From: Culex pipiens pallens
Lineage: Eukaryota > Arthropoda > Insecta > Diptera > Culicidae
Assembly: GCF_016801865.2 (NCBI RefSeq)
Contig: NC_068938.1
Coordinates: forward strand, 114,726,615 to 114,790,614
Reading direction: 5' to 3'
DNA: 64,000 nucleotides
The position numbers were made by a program, and so were the translations under genes. Shown one piece after another: positions 28,601 through 35,629 of this stretch (within the stretch, counting starts at the first letter, position 1; the number at the start of each line of letters is the position of its first letter). The notes beneath the pieces were generated by a model. That model made no database searches. It was not told where the DNA came from and worked only from the letters and a program-made list of their open reading frames with translations.

Positions 28601-31600
28601 CAGCTTTAACTCGTATTTAATACAGCATGTAGGACTAAAATGTTTTATCACCATTTTTGGCCAACGACTCTTAATAATCTCTTCTAGATCGTTTTAAAAC
28701 TTAAATTGTTACTTGGGATAGCCTCACTAGCTTGAATCATTCACTCACGTATCAAATTGTATAACTTACGGACACAATCCTGCAAAAATCTGATTGAGAA
28801 AACAGTCAAACTTTGTTGTAAATTATTTAGTAGACTGTACTTTAGGGGATAAATCAACAATTATATCGATAGTTCCCGTAATTTTGAAGATACTTTAATG
28901 TCTGTAACAAAAATCTTAGTGCAAAAGCTCTGGTTAAGGCTTTCTACTTGAAAATTCACCGATACATTTAAGTCACCGAGTGCTACATATATTGGCTTGT
29001 TTGCATCAGAAATCTGCCGCAAAAGAAAAGTATTATGTATCTTAGGGAACGCTCTTTTATTACGTAACGCAAAATTTTGAATTTTTCCTCTTCAAACACA
29101 CCGTGCACCGACAATGCCTGCTGCCATGTACCAATTGTAATAATCTGCACGTTCCACGTTTTCTGTTGTTTCCTTGCTTTTGTTTTGCTTACATTCGTAA
29201 ACAACTCCCCAGGGTTCACCACGGTCCTTTTTTTTGCACGCCGTCTGCTGCCAGTCGGTGGGTGGTATGTCCGCCTTTCCCCAATCCCCTTTCTCCCACC
29301 AGGAGGGGGTTATGGGGTGTTCATTTGCCCTTACGGCTCGACTTTTTTTGTCGTGCCCTCTCGCACTTCTTCTTATTGGCTGGCTGGCGGGTGCCAAAGG
29401 ACTTGGACGGTAATGAGCCAAACGACGACGGATTGTTAGCAGCACTGTTGTGGTGCGTGTCGTTAAATGCTGCTGAAATCTAGAAATCCAATTGTTGAGT
29501 CAGACTTTCTTCCGTTTTGTTGGTAGCAATCGGACGGATACCGTTGGAGGAGTAATTTCTGGAAACATTTTTGTCAAAATGATGAGAACATAAAACGGGG
29601 TATTGCTATTACAGTAACTTTTGAAAACTGTTGAAAAAATTCATTCTAAAAAAAATCAATTCTAAAAAAAGGGATTCATTCACTCGCGAGCACAAATCGA
29701 AAGCGACGTAAAACTGCTCTGATGTATTCCTATAATTTGTCACTTCCACACCAATCGCTACTGAATACTAACTCTTTTGCTCTCCCTCTCAGTTTAATCG
29801 GGTAGTACAGCAATGGCTCACGAGGTGGATTAATTTGTTTTGCTTTGTTTTGATCATTTATTAAATTTTTATCGAAAATAATTTGCAATTTTGTTGATAA
29901 CACAACATCAATGCTACGTTTGGCAGCAATTTTCACCATGCCTAATTCAAACTGACAGCAAACTGTTGTAGTGCAGACCAAAAGACCGCAGCGCTCGTAT
30001 TTTGTAAGATTCTCTTCTCTCTAAACATATTCGTTTGTGACTCGGGTCGATGGACGGAGTAGGCAAAGAAATTCACGAAGTATTTGTATCGCTGTGTGAA
30101 ATGATTGACCAAGTCGCTGGCAGTCGCGTTCGCTCAAGAATGGTCTCGGAGAGGTTTTTTTTATAAGGAGCAATATGGCGTCATCCATAACCTATATCAC
30201 GATAAAATAGGTCTAAATTTACCCCTCCCCCTCGTCCCTATGTCACACTGGCTCCGACCCCCTAGAAAAGTTCTCCTATTCCTGATCGTAATTGACCCTA
30301 ACATTTTGAAGCAATCGGTGCAGCTTTCCGATAAGGATTTCAATTGGTATGGAAATTTGATTTTTAAACGCTTTCTCAAAACTGGTCTTAAACGTGATTT
30401 TTTTTCCATTTTAGACCACACAGAAAAAAAATTTGAATTTTGAAATGTTGAAAATTTGGTAGGTTGAATATTACCTCTTTTTGCCTTTCTTAATAAAGAA
30501 AAAATGTGTAAAACTGTGAACCTGATAAATATTCATCAAAAACAGATGAAAATTCATCAATTTTCTGTGGAAAATTCATTCAATTTTCTGTGGTAAAGTT
30601 AATCATTTTTTTACACAAAATCTGTCACCATTTCCTGATGAATACCACCATTTTTTGTGCAGTTTTGAACACTCAATGTCTTTTGCCAGGAGTTAGATAG
30701 GACCATGTTTTCCTCGGATTACTTTATTCAACACACAGGAGAAAAAAAATGATGGTGATATTCACCAGGAAATGGTGACAGATTTTGTGTCAAAAAAAAA
30801 ATGATGAATTATACTCCAGAAAATGATGAATTTTCATCAGTTTTTGATGAATATTCATCAGGTTTACATTTTTACACATTTTTTATGTAAAATTACTCAA
30901 AAAAAAAAACCATTTGAGAACGAATCTTGATTTGGAGTCGGAGCCAAAAGCAAACCCTATACCTTTCTCCACCTTTAAGCCCCCTAAAGTGTCCACATGT
31001 TTATGGATCTCCCCTAATAAAAATAAATGATGAGTAAAAAAACAGACTACCTACAGACTTTTTGTCAAGATTATACAGACACGGTCTTTGAGGAAAATGG
31101 CATCCCTCTACACGGCTTTTTCGTGGCGATCAGACCCGACCAGTTGAGGTTATGTGAATTCAGACCATTTTTTAAACTGCTTGTAATTTAAGATAGGTAA
31201 GTCAGATCTTGAAAATTCTTATTCCACCTAAAAGGTCTTCTCATATGCTTTATAAAAACGTATAACATGTGAGGGTTTCATGAGAAAAAAAAAACACCCT
31301 TTTGCCTTCCTCACTGAGGTAAGGCTATAATCCTGCTCTAAAAATGAACTTTTTATGAAATGCTCGGAGACCCACCTTTATGTATACATATCGACTCAGA
31401 ATCGAAAACTGAACAAATGTCTGTGTGTGTGTATGTGTGTGTGTATGTATGTATGTGACCAAAATTCTCACTGAGTTTTCTCAGCACTGGTTGAACCGAT
31501 TTTGACCAAACCAGTTGCAATCGACTTGGTATAGGGTCCCATACATCGCTATTGAATTGTTTGAAGTTTCGATAACTAGTTTAAAAGTTATGTATGAAAA

Positions 31601-34600
31601 TGTGTTTTCACATATATCCGGGTCTCATTTATATGCATGTAAACGATGTCCGGATCCATCACCCGACCCATTGTTGGTTAGGTAATCGAGAGACCTTTCC
31701 AACTAGCTCACAACATTGAAAATCTGGCAACCCTGTCTCGAGTTATGACCACTTAAGTGATATTTATGTACTTTTTTGAAGCCGGATCTCAATTAAATGT
31801 ATGCAAACGATGTCCGGATCCATCATCCGACCCTTCGTTGGTTAGGTAATCGAGAGACCTTTCCAACGAGTCAACAACATTGAAGATCTGGCAACCCTGT
31901 CTCGAGTTATGACCACTTAAGTGATATTTATGTACTTTTTTGAAGCCGGATCTCAATTAAATGTATGCAAACGATGTCCGGATCCATCATCCGACCCATC
32001 GTTGGTTAGGTAATCGAGAGACCTTTCCAACTAGCTCACAACATTGAAAATCTGGCAACCCTGTCTCGAGTTATGACCACTTAAGTGATATTTATGTACT
32101 TTTTTGAAGCCGGATCTCAATTAAATGTATGCAAACGATGTCCGGATCCATCATCCGACCCATCGTTGGTTAGGTAATCGAGAGACCTTTCCAACTAGCT
32201 CACAACATTGAAAATCTGGCAACCCTGTCTCGAGTTATGACCACTTAAGTGATATTTATGTACTTTTTTGAAGCCGGATCTCAATTAAATGTATGCAAAC
32301 GATGTCCGGATCCATCATCCGACCCATCGTTGGTTAGGTAATCGAGAGACCTTTCCAACGAGTCAACAACATTGAAGATCTGGCAACCCTGTCTCGAGTT
32401 ATGACCACTTAAGTGATATTTATGTACTTTTTTGAAGCCGGATCTCAATTAAATGTATGCAAACGATGTCCGGATCCATCATCCGACCCATCGTTGGTTA
32501 GGTAATCGAGAGACCTTTCCAACGAGTCCACAACATTGAAGATCTGGCAACCCTGTCTCGAGTTATGACCACTTAAGTGATATTTATGTACTTTTTTGAA
32601 GCCGGATCTCAATTAAATGTATGCAAACGATGTCCGGATCCATCATCCGACCCATCGTTGGTTAGGTAATCGAGAGACCTTTCCAACGAGTCCACAACAT
32701 TGAAGATCTGGCAACCCTGTCTCGAGTTATGACCACTTAAGTTATATCTGTGTACTTATTTTTCTGAATCTAAAAAATAGCTGAAATATGTGTCCAAACC
32801 ACTCATATTACCCATAGCTGGTAAAAAGTGAGGAAAGCATCAACCACATAGGTGGATTAAGTTAGTTTTTTACAATGATTTTAATTTAATATGAAACAGT
32901 GTTTTTAACATAGTTTTTTTAAAAACATGATAAAACTGCATGGATTTAAATAGCAACTTAGGGGACTTTAAGACGGATAGATTGAAACCATTCCGGCCAA
33001 AATCGGTTGATTCTGTGACGAGATATTCCAGTGACATTGATTTGGTACACATGTCTACATACAGCCAAACACACAGACATTTGCTCAGCTGGTGATTCTG
33101 AGTCGATATGTACAAATGAAGGTAGATCTAGGAGGTCTAATTAAAAAGTTCATTTTCCGAGTGATTTTATAGCCTTTCCTCAGTAAGGTGAGGAAGGCAA
33201 AAAGAGGTAATACTCAACCTACCAAATTTTCAACATTTCAAAATTCAACTTTTTATTCTGTACGGTTTCTGAGTTTATTCCACAATGAATTTAATTTCCA
33301 AAACCAATACTTTTACAATAGCATGGACATTTTAAAGAAGCTTTATGATATTGACCGAATTCGGTCCCCGAGCGGTAATATTCGGACTTCCGTCCCGCTG
33401 GGATGTCGTGTGGATTGAAGTCAGTGCCGCCACCGGCGTGGCCAGATTGACCAGCCAAAACCGTTGTTGTTAAGTATGGGGTGTCAAGGAGGGGGAATGT
33501 TTGTAGTACAGAGTACACTTTGTGCGACGGACTTGCTTCCTTGGGTTTGCGGGTGGATAAACGTTTTATTGAGACCGGCATGATTGCGAGGGAGAGATGA
33601 AAGAGATAACACACCAAAGTGGCCAGCAGGAGGCTAATTCACCCGAGACGATTTGGGTTTGCCCTGCTGCCTGCTGCACTACACAAATAGCGTGGCCACG
33701 ATGTCGTTAAGCCATTTCGGGGGGAGTTCCAGGAGTCGCTGGTTGTGTTTGCCAGCTGGCCAATTTAAAGTGTACACAAATCATCAAATTATTCCTGACG
33801 CCAGGAAGGCAGTTAGAGATCAAGAAATGATTTACGTGTCAGTGAAATTTCTGGACAGCAATTTGGCAGCCGGGAGTGCCATAACCCTTCCGTTCTGATT
33901 GTTTCACTGATGACGGTAATAAACGTGTAGTTAAGTGGAGGAAATAATAACGATGCCTTGATTTGAATTCACGCAACGTTCACGGAACGATGCCAAGCAT
34001 AATTGAGGTTGCTTTAGTAAAAACTAGAAAATTGTTTGCTTTTTGTCCACACTACGGGGGGGACATCAATGAGCTTTGTGAAATGACATTATGACGAATG
34101 GATGGTAGATGATTTGATTAAAATTGTGAGTTTTATAACTTTTCTGAATCAACTGCAGGCATTCTATCAAAGGTAAAGGAAAAAAATGAAGGTTATATTT
34201 TCTATTCATGCATTCTATTTTTTCTTACTGCAAGAAGAATATGAGCTGAGCTTTGTACAACCAATTCTACAAAGTGATCGAATTGCTTCGAATTTTTCCT
34301 GGATTACGAACAAAATGCTTATGATGCTTATCGAAAATTCAGAAATCGTTTAGTAACAAAAAAGAGCCATATACCGTCAACAGGGGTGGCATTGGATCTG
34401 GGGGGTAAGATTGGGCCATACAAAAATTCAGACTCAACCCTCAGACTCAATGTCACCCCTGATGATGGTACTATACGTGCTATCCAGAACATATTTAATT
34501 GGGCAAGATAGCCCAACTATGTCAACTCGTGGTGTAGATAGTATTGTTTTTTTCTAAAATAATTCACACTTTTATTTCTTACTTTCAGATAAATCACGCA

Positions 34601-34903
34601 AAGGAAGCACTACCTTTTATGAAACCAATGATGTAATTGAAGACGATCCTGAAAGTACGAGTCGAAGAAAAGGTAAATCATGCACAGTCCAATATTTTTT
34701 GTTTATTTCTTCGTTTCATGTTTTTCACCAAGACATCAAGAGCTCGTGACGGCTAATTACACTTTTCTCTGTTTTTAGATCTGATTGTCGGCGGGCGGAA
34801 TGACGAAAGTTTCGAAATATCCAGCCCGGCTGCAACTTTGGCACCACCGCTGGTCGTGCTTTTTGTGCTGGTCAGTTGTACTTCAATGCTGCCGACAGTA
34901 TGA
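4449..34903 (+). CDS. DIP/lachesin-type Ig-superfamily cell-adhesion protein, 3' part of gene (7 exons)
   Basis: The spliced frame is join(4449-4607, 13465-13593, 13669-13806, 22339-22488, 22711-22764, 34589-34672, 34779-34903), about 279 residues. It opens with VPPDILDYPTSTDMVVREGS and NVTLRCAATGSPAPTIVWRR (Ig2: Cys in strand B, Trp in strand C). Next come MGAYLCIASNGVPPSVSKR, FPPMIWVPNQLVGA and MTLECHSEAYPKSINYWTRE (Ig3), then FGSYKCIAKNSLGETDGTIK. These signatures are characteristic of insect DIP (Dpr-interacting) and lachesin proteins: GPI-linked surface receptors with three Ig domains that pair with Dpr proteins for neuronal and synaptic matching. The protein ends in a hydrophobic tail without a cytoplasmic domain, consistent with a GPI signal. 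All introns are phase 1. Signal peptide and Ig1 are outside the window on the left. Which DIP paralogue this is cannot be settled from the sequence alone. Confidence 0.92.
4608..5480. other. Intron sequence, no element recognised
   Basis: This is the first part of an 8.86-kb intron (4608-13464). Apart from short GT-rich stretches near 4940, nothing identifiable is seen. Confidence 0.5.
5481..6960 (-). repeat. Dispersed AT-rich repeat, copy B, split by a LINE
   Basis: The flanks 5481-5608 and 6605-6960 are the inverted counterpart of copy A (884-1639): 'atctgtatcttttgaa' and 'ttttttgatcgatttggtg' read as the reverse complement of the copy A motifs. Removing the LINE 5609-6604 and one copy of the target duplication restores one continuous repeat, so the repeat is older than the LINE. 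Confidence 0.65.
5609..6604 (+). mobile_element. 5'-truncated, internally deleted Jockey-clade (Juan-like) LINE
   Basis: The sequence enters within reverse transcriptase at EKAFDNVWHDGLIHKLYLYG. It continues with box B (GVPQGSILGPLLYNIFTSDL) and the catalytic box C (FADDTAVIY), then a thumb-like segment with DWKIRINAAKTQTIIF. After 6046 the frame is lost in a short (TTAATTAACAGA)-like repeat. The conserved C-terminal part, YKQIIYPVIEYAVPVWECC to LQRVQNKVLKMVLN, resumes in another frame at 6087-6368. About 70-80 codons of the usual connection seem deleted (estimate from family layout). A 3' UTR ends near an AATAAA at 6581. A 13-bp duplication, TGTATCTTTTGAA, flanks it (5596-5608 and 6605-6617). 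The copy is non-functional. Confidence 0.9.
6961..8470. other. AT-rich intron DNA
   Basis: It contains several 'attcggaaca'/'ttccgaat' motifs (7028, 7209, 7597), suggesting a decayed repeat. The open frame at 7417-7782 has no recognisable protein features. Confidence 0.4.
8471..9350. other. Unique-looking intron segment of balanced composition
   Basis: It is less AT-rich than the surroundings, with CT-rich (8560-8600) and GTTT-rich (9150-9310) stretches and no exon with consensus splice sites. Positions 8944-8972 (GGTCACACGG...CGATTCG plus T run) resemble the 3' end of the SINE at 1653-1915, so a SINE tail fragment is likely there. Confidence 0.4.
9351..11927. other. AT-rich intron DNA with decayed repeats
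   Basis: No coding exon is seen. 'ttcacg' motifs recur at 10620-10690, 11165-11175 and 11720-11790, which points to a degraded repeat. Confidence 0.4.
10360..10565 (+). repeat. Partial copy of the MITE at 21473-21721
   Basis: The stretch from 'catgttcgcataaatgt' through 'agcaagctgagaaaaacgca' to 'aaactgcatcaaaaactcaa' matches 21480-21680 closely. The right terminal inverted repeat is missing here. Confidence 0.75.
11928..12112 (-). mobile_element. Retroposed 3' fragment with poly(A), probably truncated LINE or SINE
   Basis: On the minus strand a 160-bp GC-richer sequence (TGTACGACAAGACTTCTG... to GCGGCTGGATCACCCTCC) runs directly into an A-rich tail (a T-rich run at 11928-11951 on the plus strand). 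That is the arrangement of a retroposed 3' end. An open frame crosses it but has no start or recognised domain. No clear target duplication was found. Confidence 0.55.
12113..13464. other. End of 8.86-kb intron
   Basis: It is AT-rich. A GC-richer patch at 12785-12900 has no exon structure. The intron ends with a pyrimidine tract and ttttcag at 13464. Confidence 0.5.
13465..13593 (+). CDS. DIP-type exon B: C-terminal part of Ig domain 2
   Basis: The acceptor is attttcag|TT and the donor is CACT|gtgagt; 129 bp, phase 1 on both sides. It encodes PTFSIPRVNRLHMGAYLCIA and SNGVPPSVSKRVMLIVH. Tyr-x-Cys is the strand F cysteine that pairs with the Cys in exon A. It is separated from exon C by an intron of only 75 bp. 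Confidence 0.93.
13669..13806 (+). CDS. DIP-type exon C: first half of Ig domain 3
   Basis: The acceptor is gttcacag|TT and the donor is CAAG|gtgagt; 138 bp, phase 1 on both sides. It encodes FPPMIWVPNQLVGAIDGQRM, TLECHSEAYPKSINYWTREK and GDIVPQ. It holds the strand B Cys and strand C Trp of Ig3. The LVGA and SEAYPKSINYW motifs are typical of DIP and lachesin proteins. Confidence 0.93.
13807..16670. other. First part of 8.5-kb intron
   Basis: 13810-14360 and 15870-16270 are balanced-composition, apparently unique segments. 14360-15870 is AT-rich. No consensus exon was found. The open frames at 13915-14118 and 15906-16238 lack recognisable domains. Confidence 0.45.
16671..17172. mobile_element. 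Non-autonomous DNA element (MITE), about 0.5 kb, copy 1
   Basis: The left end CGTCGTGCTATCTTGTCGCA is an imperfect inverted repeat of the right end GTACGACAAGTTAGCACGAT followed by ggcgacga. An inner pair of the same motif lies near 16966 (TGACAAGATAGCACGA). The same element recurs inverted at 42684-43204, and a diverged relative begins at 53066. No transposase is encoded. The superfamily was not identified. Confidence 0.85.
17173..18312. other. Intron DNA, unique-looking
   Basis: 17400-17960 is moderately GC-rich and could include conserved non-coding sequence. No splice-bounded frame is seen. Confidence 0.4.
18335..18856 (+). mobile_element. SINE with tRNA-Thr-like head, (GATTA)n tail, 22-bp target duplication
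   Basis: Positions 18335-18410 fold as a tRNA with anticodon loop TTTGTAA (TGT, Thr). The acceptor stem GGAGCGG/CTGCACC pairs at 6 of 7 positions and the B box is GGTTCGATGCC. A second T-arm-like motif, GGGGTTCGATTCCCC, lies near 18480. The 3' end is an array of GATTA (about 18830-18856). A 22-bp sequence starting AAATTCATCAAACTTTC flanks it at 18313-18334 and 18857-18878. A second copy, without the 18465-18590 segment, is at 37009-37336 (-). Confidence 0.88.
19031..20015. repeat. 164-bp tandem repeat, about six units
   Basis: The motif GTCATAACTCGAGACAGGGT (or a near match) begins at 19031, 19195, 19359, 19523, 19686 and 19850, giving steps of 164, 164, 164, 163 and 164. Each unit also has GGATCCGGACATCGTTTACA. 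The last unit is the most diverged. Confidence 0.95.
20147..20250. repeat. (CA)n/(CATA)n microsatellite
   Basis: An uninterrupted mixture of ACAC and ATAC lies just inside the right end of the satellite-bearing element. The inverted copy 2 has the corresponding (TG)n tract near 31420-31456. Confidence 0.97.
20380..21003. repeat. Monomer-free relic of the same element family, split by a MITE
   Basis: 20380-20446 ('aaatcggttcag..cagtgctcagaaaac') and 20877-21003 ('gattctgagttgaagg..agcagaattatagccttacc') match the right part of copy 1. They are separated by the MITE 20452-20876. No 164-bp units remain. Confidence 0.65.
20452..20876. mobile_element. MITE with GGTGG(G)TCCAAATCCGG ends
   Basis: The left end GGTGGGTCCAAATCCGGGCT is an inverted repeat of the right end AAAGTCCGAATTTGGACCAC. 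A similar left end occurs at 55200. The interior includes a short segment resembling the SINE at 21100-21290 ('gctggcggtggttggactcgc'). Confidence 0.7.
21100..21290 (-). mobile_element. tRNA-like SINE fragment
   Basis: On the minus strand GCTGGCGGCGGTTGGACTTG continues to CAATCCAAAGGTCG, giving an anticodon stem-loop TTGGA-CTTGCAA-TCCAA (TGC). No intact B box or target duplication was found, so the boundaries are approximate. Confidence 0.45.
21473..21721. mobile_element. 249-bp MITE with about 33-bp terminal inverted repeats
   Basis: The left end ACTGCCCATGTTCGCATAAA continues with TGTCCCATATGCA. The right end TGCATATGGGACATTTATGC continues with GATCAGGGGCAGT. The two pair except for a few bases. 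If the ends are CTGCCC/GGGCAG, a TAAA duplication flanks it. A partial copy is at 10360-10565. Confidence 0.88.
21722..22338. other. End of 8.5-kb intron
   Basis: It is unique-looking, moderately GC-rich, with a long pyrimidine stretch at 22245-22300 before the acceptor ccctgtag. A long open frame (21857-22447) runs through it into exon D, but it is not in the exon's frame. Confidence 0.5.
22339..22488 (+). CDS. DIP-type exon D: second half of Ig domain 3
   Basis: The acceptor is ccctgtag|GT and the donor is TACA|gtaagg; 150 bp, phase 1. It encodes GGKYEPVLIDNAYKVVMKLS, IKVVSQADFGSYKCIAKNSL and GETDGTIKLY. FGSYKC supplies the strand F Cys that pairs with exon C. The long open frame 22191-22793 covers this exon in frame but runs into intron on both sides. 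Confidence 0.93.
22711..22764 (+). CDS. DIP-type exon E: post-Ig3 linker
   Basis: The acceptor is gtttcag|AA and the donor is AAAA|gtaagt; 54 bp, phase 1. It encodes K-LPKSAINSVEAFEGRRK. DIP proteins commonly carry a similar short linker after the KLY of Ig3. The preceding intron is 222 bp. Confidence 0.85.
22765..24805. other. Start of 11.8-kb intron, mostly unique
   Basis: 22765-23420 and 23900-24430 have balanced composition. 23420-23900 and 24430-24805 are AT-rich. No exon with consensus splice sites was seen. Confidence 0.45.
24806..25022. mobile_element. 217-bp foldback MITE, CCCAAGTAAC ends
   Basis: It is an almost complete hairpin. The left arm from CCCAAGTAAC through CAGGAGTTCTACAAGAGCTC to CCGCGGTAGGATAAAA (24806-24900) pairs with 24925-25022. 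The loop is about 25 bp. ATA flanks both ends, a possible 3-bp duplication. The same 10-bp end occurs at 26494 and, inverted, at 28717. Confidence 0.92.
25165..26490. repeat. Degenerate ACTCACT-type simple array, interrupted
   Basis: 25165-25372 and 26300-26480 are made of irregular ACTCAC, CACTAACT and TTACTCAC words. They are parts of what was probably one array before the 164-bp-repeat element 25407-26270 was inserted. Confidence 0.75.
25407..26270. mobile_element. Element carrying a 164-bp tandem array, copy 3 (diverged)
   Basis: It begins TTTTGCCTTCCTCACGTTAC and ends GTGAGGAAGGCGCCAACCAC followed by a GGTGGATTAAG terminus. The monomer motif TATCAAAAGTTAT(A/G)AGCACTT has CAAAAG at 25831, 25995 and 26159: two steps of exactly 164 bp. 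The sequence is strongly diverged from copies 1 and 2, but the period is unchanged. Confidence 0.85.
26494..28717. mobile_element. Putative 2.2-kb element with CCCAAGTAACAA ends
   Basis: It starts CCCAAGTAACAA and ends TTGTTACTTGGG, the same ends as the foldback 24806-25022. Only about 12-15 bp are inverted. The interior has no recognised protein. Pairing of these two ends as one element is an inference; they could belong to two broken copies. Confidence 0.5.
28718..30418. other. Intron DNA with a dispersed-repeat segment
   Basis: 29080-29530 is a GC-richer unique segment. About 29960-30130 ('gtgactcgggtcgatgg', 'acggagtaggcaaagaaatt') recurs inverted at about 40915-41075. 30185-30260 is a C-rich 'cccctccccct' type repeat. 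No exon was seen. Confidence 0.45.
30500..30885. mobile_element. Foldback MITE with repeated GATGAATATTCATC motifs
   Basis: The left arm (AAAAATGTGTAAAACTGTGA, then CCTGATAAATATTCATC) and right arm (GATGAATATTCATCAGGTTT, then ACATTTTTACACA) are inverted repeats of about 150 bp. The loop is about 80 bp. The arms contain internal short palindromes. Confidence 0.85.
31301..32870. mobile_element. Element carrying a 164-bp tandem array, copy 2
   Basis: It is the same architecture as copy 1 in opposite orientation: TTTGCCTTCCTCACTGAGGT at the left, the 'catatcgactcagaatcg' block, (TG)n, the array, then GTGAGGAAAGCATCAACCAC and GGTGGATTAAGTTAG at the right. Confidence 0.88.
31610..32760. repeat. 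164-bp tandem repeat, about seven units, homogeneous
   Basis: AGTTATGACCACTTAAGT begins at 31741, 31905, 32069, 32233, 32397, 32561 and 32725: six steps of exactly 164 bp. Units are nearly identical. Two variants of the segment near CTTTCCAAC (TAGCTCACAACATTGAAAAT and GAGTC(C)ACAACATTGAAGAT) are interspersed rather than grouped. Confidence 0.96.
33265..34588. other. End of 11.8-kb intron
   Basis: 33360-34060 is unique-looking with balanced composition. 34371-34470 is a small MITE (separate entry). The intron ends tactttcag at 34588. Confidence 0.5.
34371..34470. mobile_element. Short MITE with TACCGTCA..GGGGTGGCATTGG ends
   Basis: TACCGTCAACAGGGGTGGCA is an inverted repeat of the segment ending TGTCACCCCTGATGATGGTA. 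Related ends (TACCGTCAGTGGGGGT) bound the element at 39276-40869. It lies about 120 bp upstream of DIP exon F. Confidence 0.65.
34589..34672 (+). CDS. DIP-type exon F: acidic/basic stalk
   Basis: The acceptor is tactttcag|AT and the donor is AAAG|gtaaat; 84 bp, phase 1. It encodes NKSRKGSTTFYETNDVIEDD and PESTSRRK. This is a low-complexity stalk between Ig3 and the membrane anchor. The reading joins exons E and G in frame without a stop. Confidence 0.82.
34779..34903 (+). CDS. DIP-type exon G: terminal exon with GPI-anchor-type tail
   Basis: The acceptor is tgtttttag|AT. The frame runs DLIVGGRNDESFEISSPAAT, then a hydrophobic tail (LAPPLVVLFVLV..MLPTV), to TGA at 34901-34903. A small-residue region (SSPAA) before a terminal hydrophobic stretch with no charged cytoplasmic tail fits GPI-anchor attachment. 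The intron before it is 106 bp. Confidence 0.88.
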
Positions 34904-35159
34904 CGCTTATAATGAATAGGTTACGAATGAGCTATGAACTAGGCTTACTTACCTACTAAGTAGTTGTTTCTTGTAATCGAGAAAGTTGAGTGAATGAGAA
35001 TGCTTGTACGTTTAGCTAAATTATATACAACTGGAAGGATGCAACCCAAACTGTACTTAGCTCTGTAAATAACTCTATATGAAACTCAAAGTGAAACAAA
35101 AAAGCAAAATGAAACATATCGTTAGGTAATTGGAATGTTATAACACAAAACTAGATTGT

Positions 35160-35165
35160 AATAAA
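35160..35165 (+). promoter_or_regulatory. Candidate poly(A) signal AATAAA
   Basis: It lies 257 bp after the stop codon. A TGTTTTGTTGT-rich stretch follows at 35177-35188, compatible with a downstream element. Confidence 0.45.
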
Positions 35166-35290
35166 AATAATGCTGATGTTTTGTTGTATCAGGGATGGTA
35201 TAAAACAAAAACGCTGTTTATGAACTAAGAGCAAGTTTATCGTGCTACAAAAGACTAAGGGAAGTTACAATACTCGTATCTGTATAGGCT

Positions 35291-35296
35291 AATAAA
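35291..35296 (+). promoter_or_regulatory. Second candidate poly(A) signal AATAAA
   Basis: It lies 388 bp after the stop codon and is an alternative 3' end for the same gene. Confidence 0.35.
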
Positions 35297-35629
35297 AATG
35301 AATATGACAGGGAATCTTCCCACAAAATGCATAAATTAAACGGCTTGTCAATGTACATGTTAATATTATGATGCATTATTTAGCTATAAAACATATGTAC
35401 GACAAAATACCAAATTGTTGTTTTAATGATGTCCATTTGACGCCATTGCCTTAAGATAAAATAGATAAAATTACATTTTACAACTCCTTTGTGAAACTCC
35501 TTACTTTTCAGCGATTCCACGTTAAACCATCCATATCAAAAGTGCTCTGATTTGGGTCAAATTTGGCATTGGAGTTCCTTGGTCAAATAAATAAACCCGT
35601 ATTTTTTTATTATGGCGATTAGTGTGATC

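Larger units (their letters stand above)
30419..33264. mobile_element. Composite: outer 65-bp inverted repeats enclosing nested elements
   Basis: 30421-30485 (CAGAAAAAAAATTTGAATTT to TTACCTCTTTTTGCC) is the inverted repeat of 33197-33262. Between the arms lie a foldback MITE (30500-30885), a 164-bp-array element (31301-32870) and a relic of that family (33071-33195). The outer arms could be the ends of one host element. Confidence 0.65.
34904..35629 (+). other. Probable 3' UTR and downstream flank of the DIP-type gene
   Basis: It is AT-rich, with AATAAA-type signals at 35160 and 35291. The true transcript end is not visible from sequence alone. Confidence 0.55.

Noticed and set aside
29077..29483. 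Overlapping ORFs of about 120 codons on both strands
   Set aside because: They occur together in a GC-richer intron segment with no similarity to known proteins; frames on both strands are open by composition.
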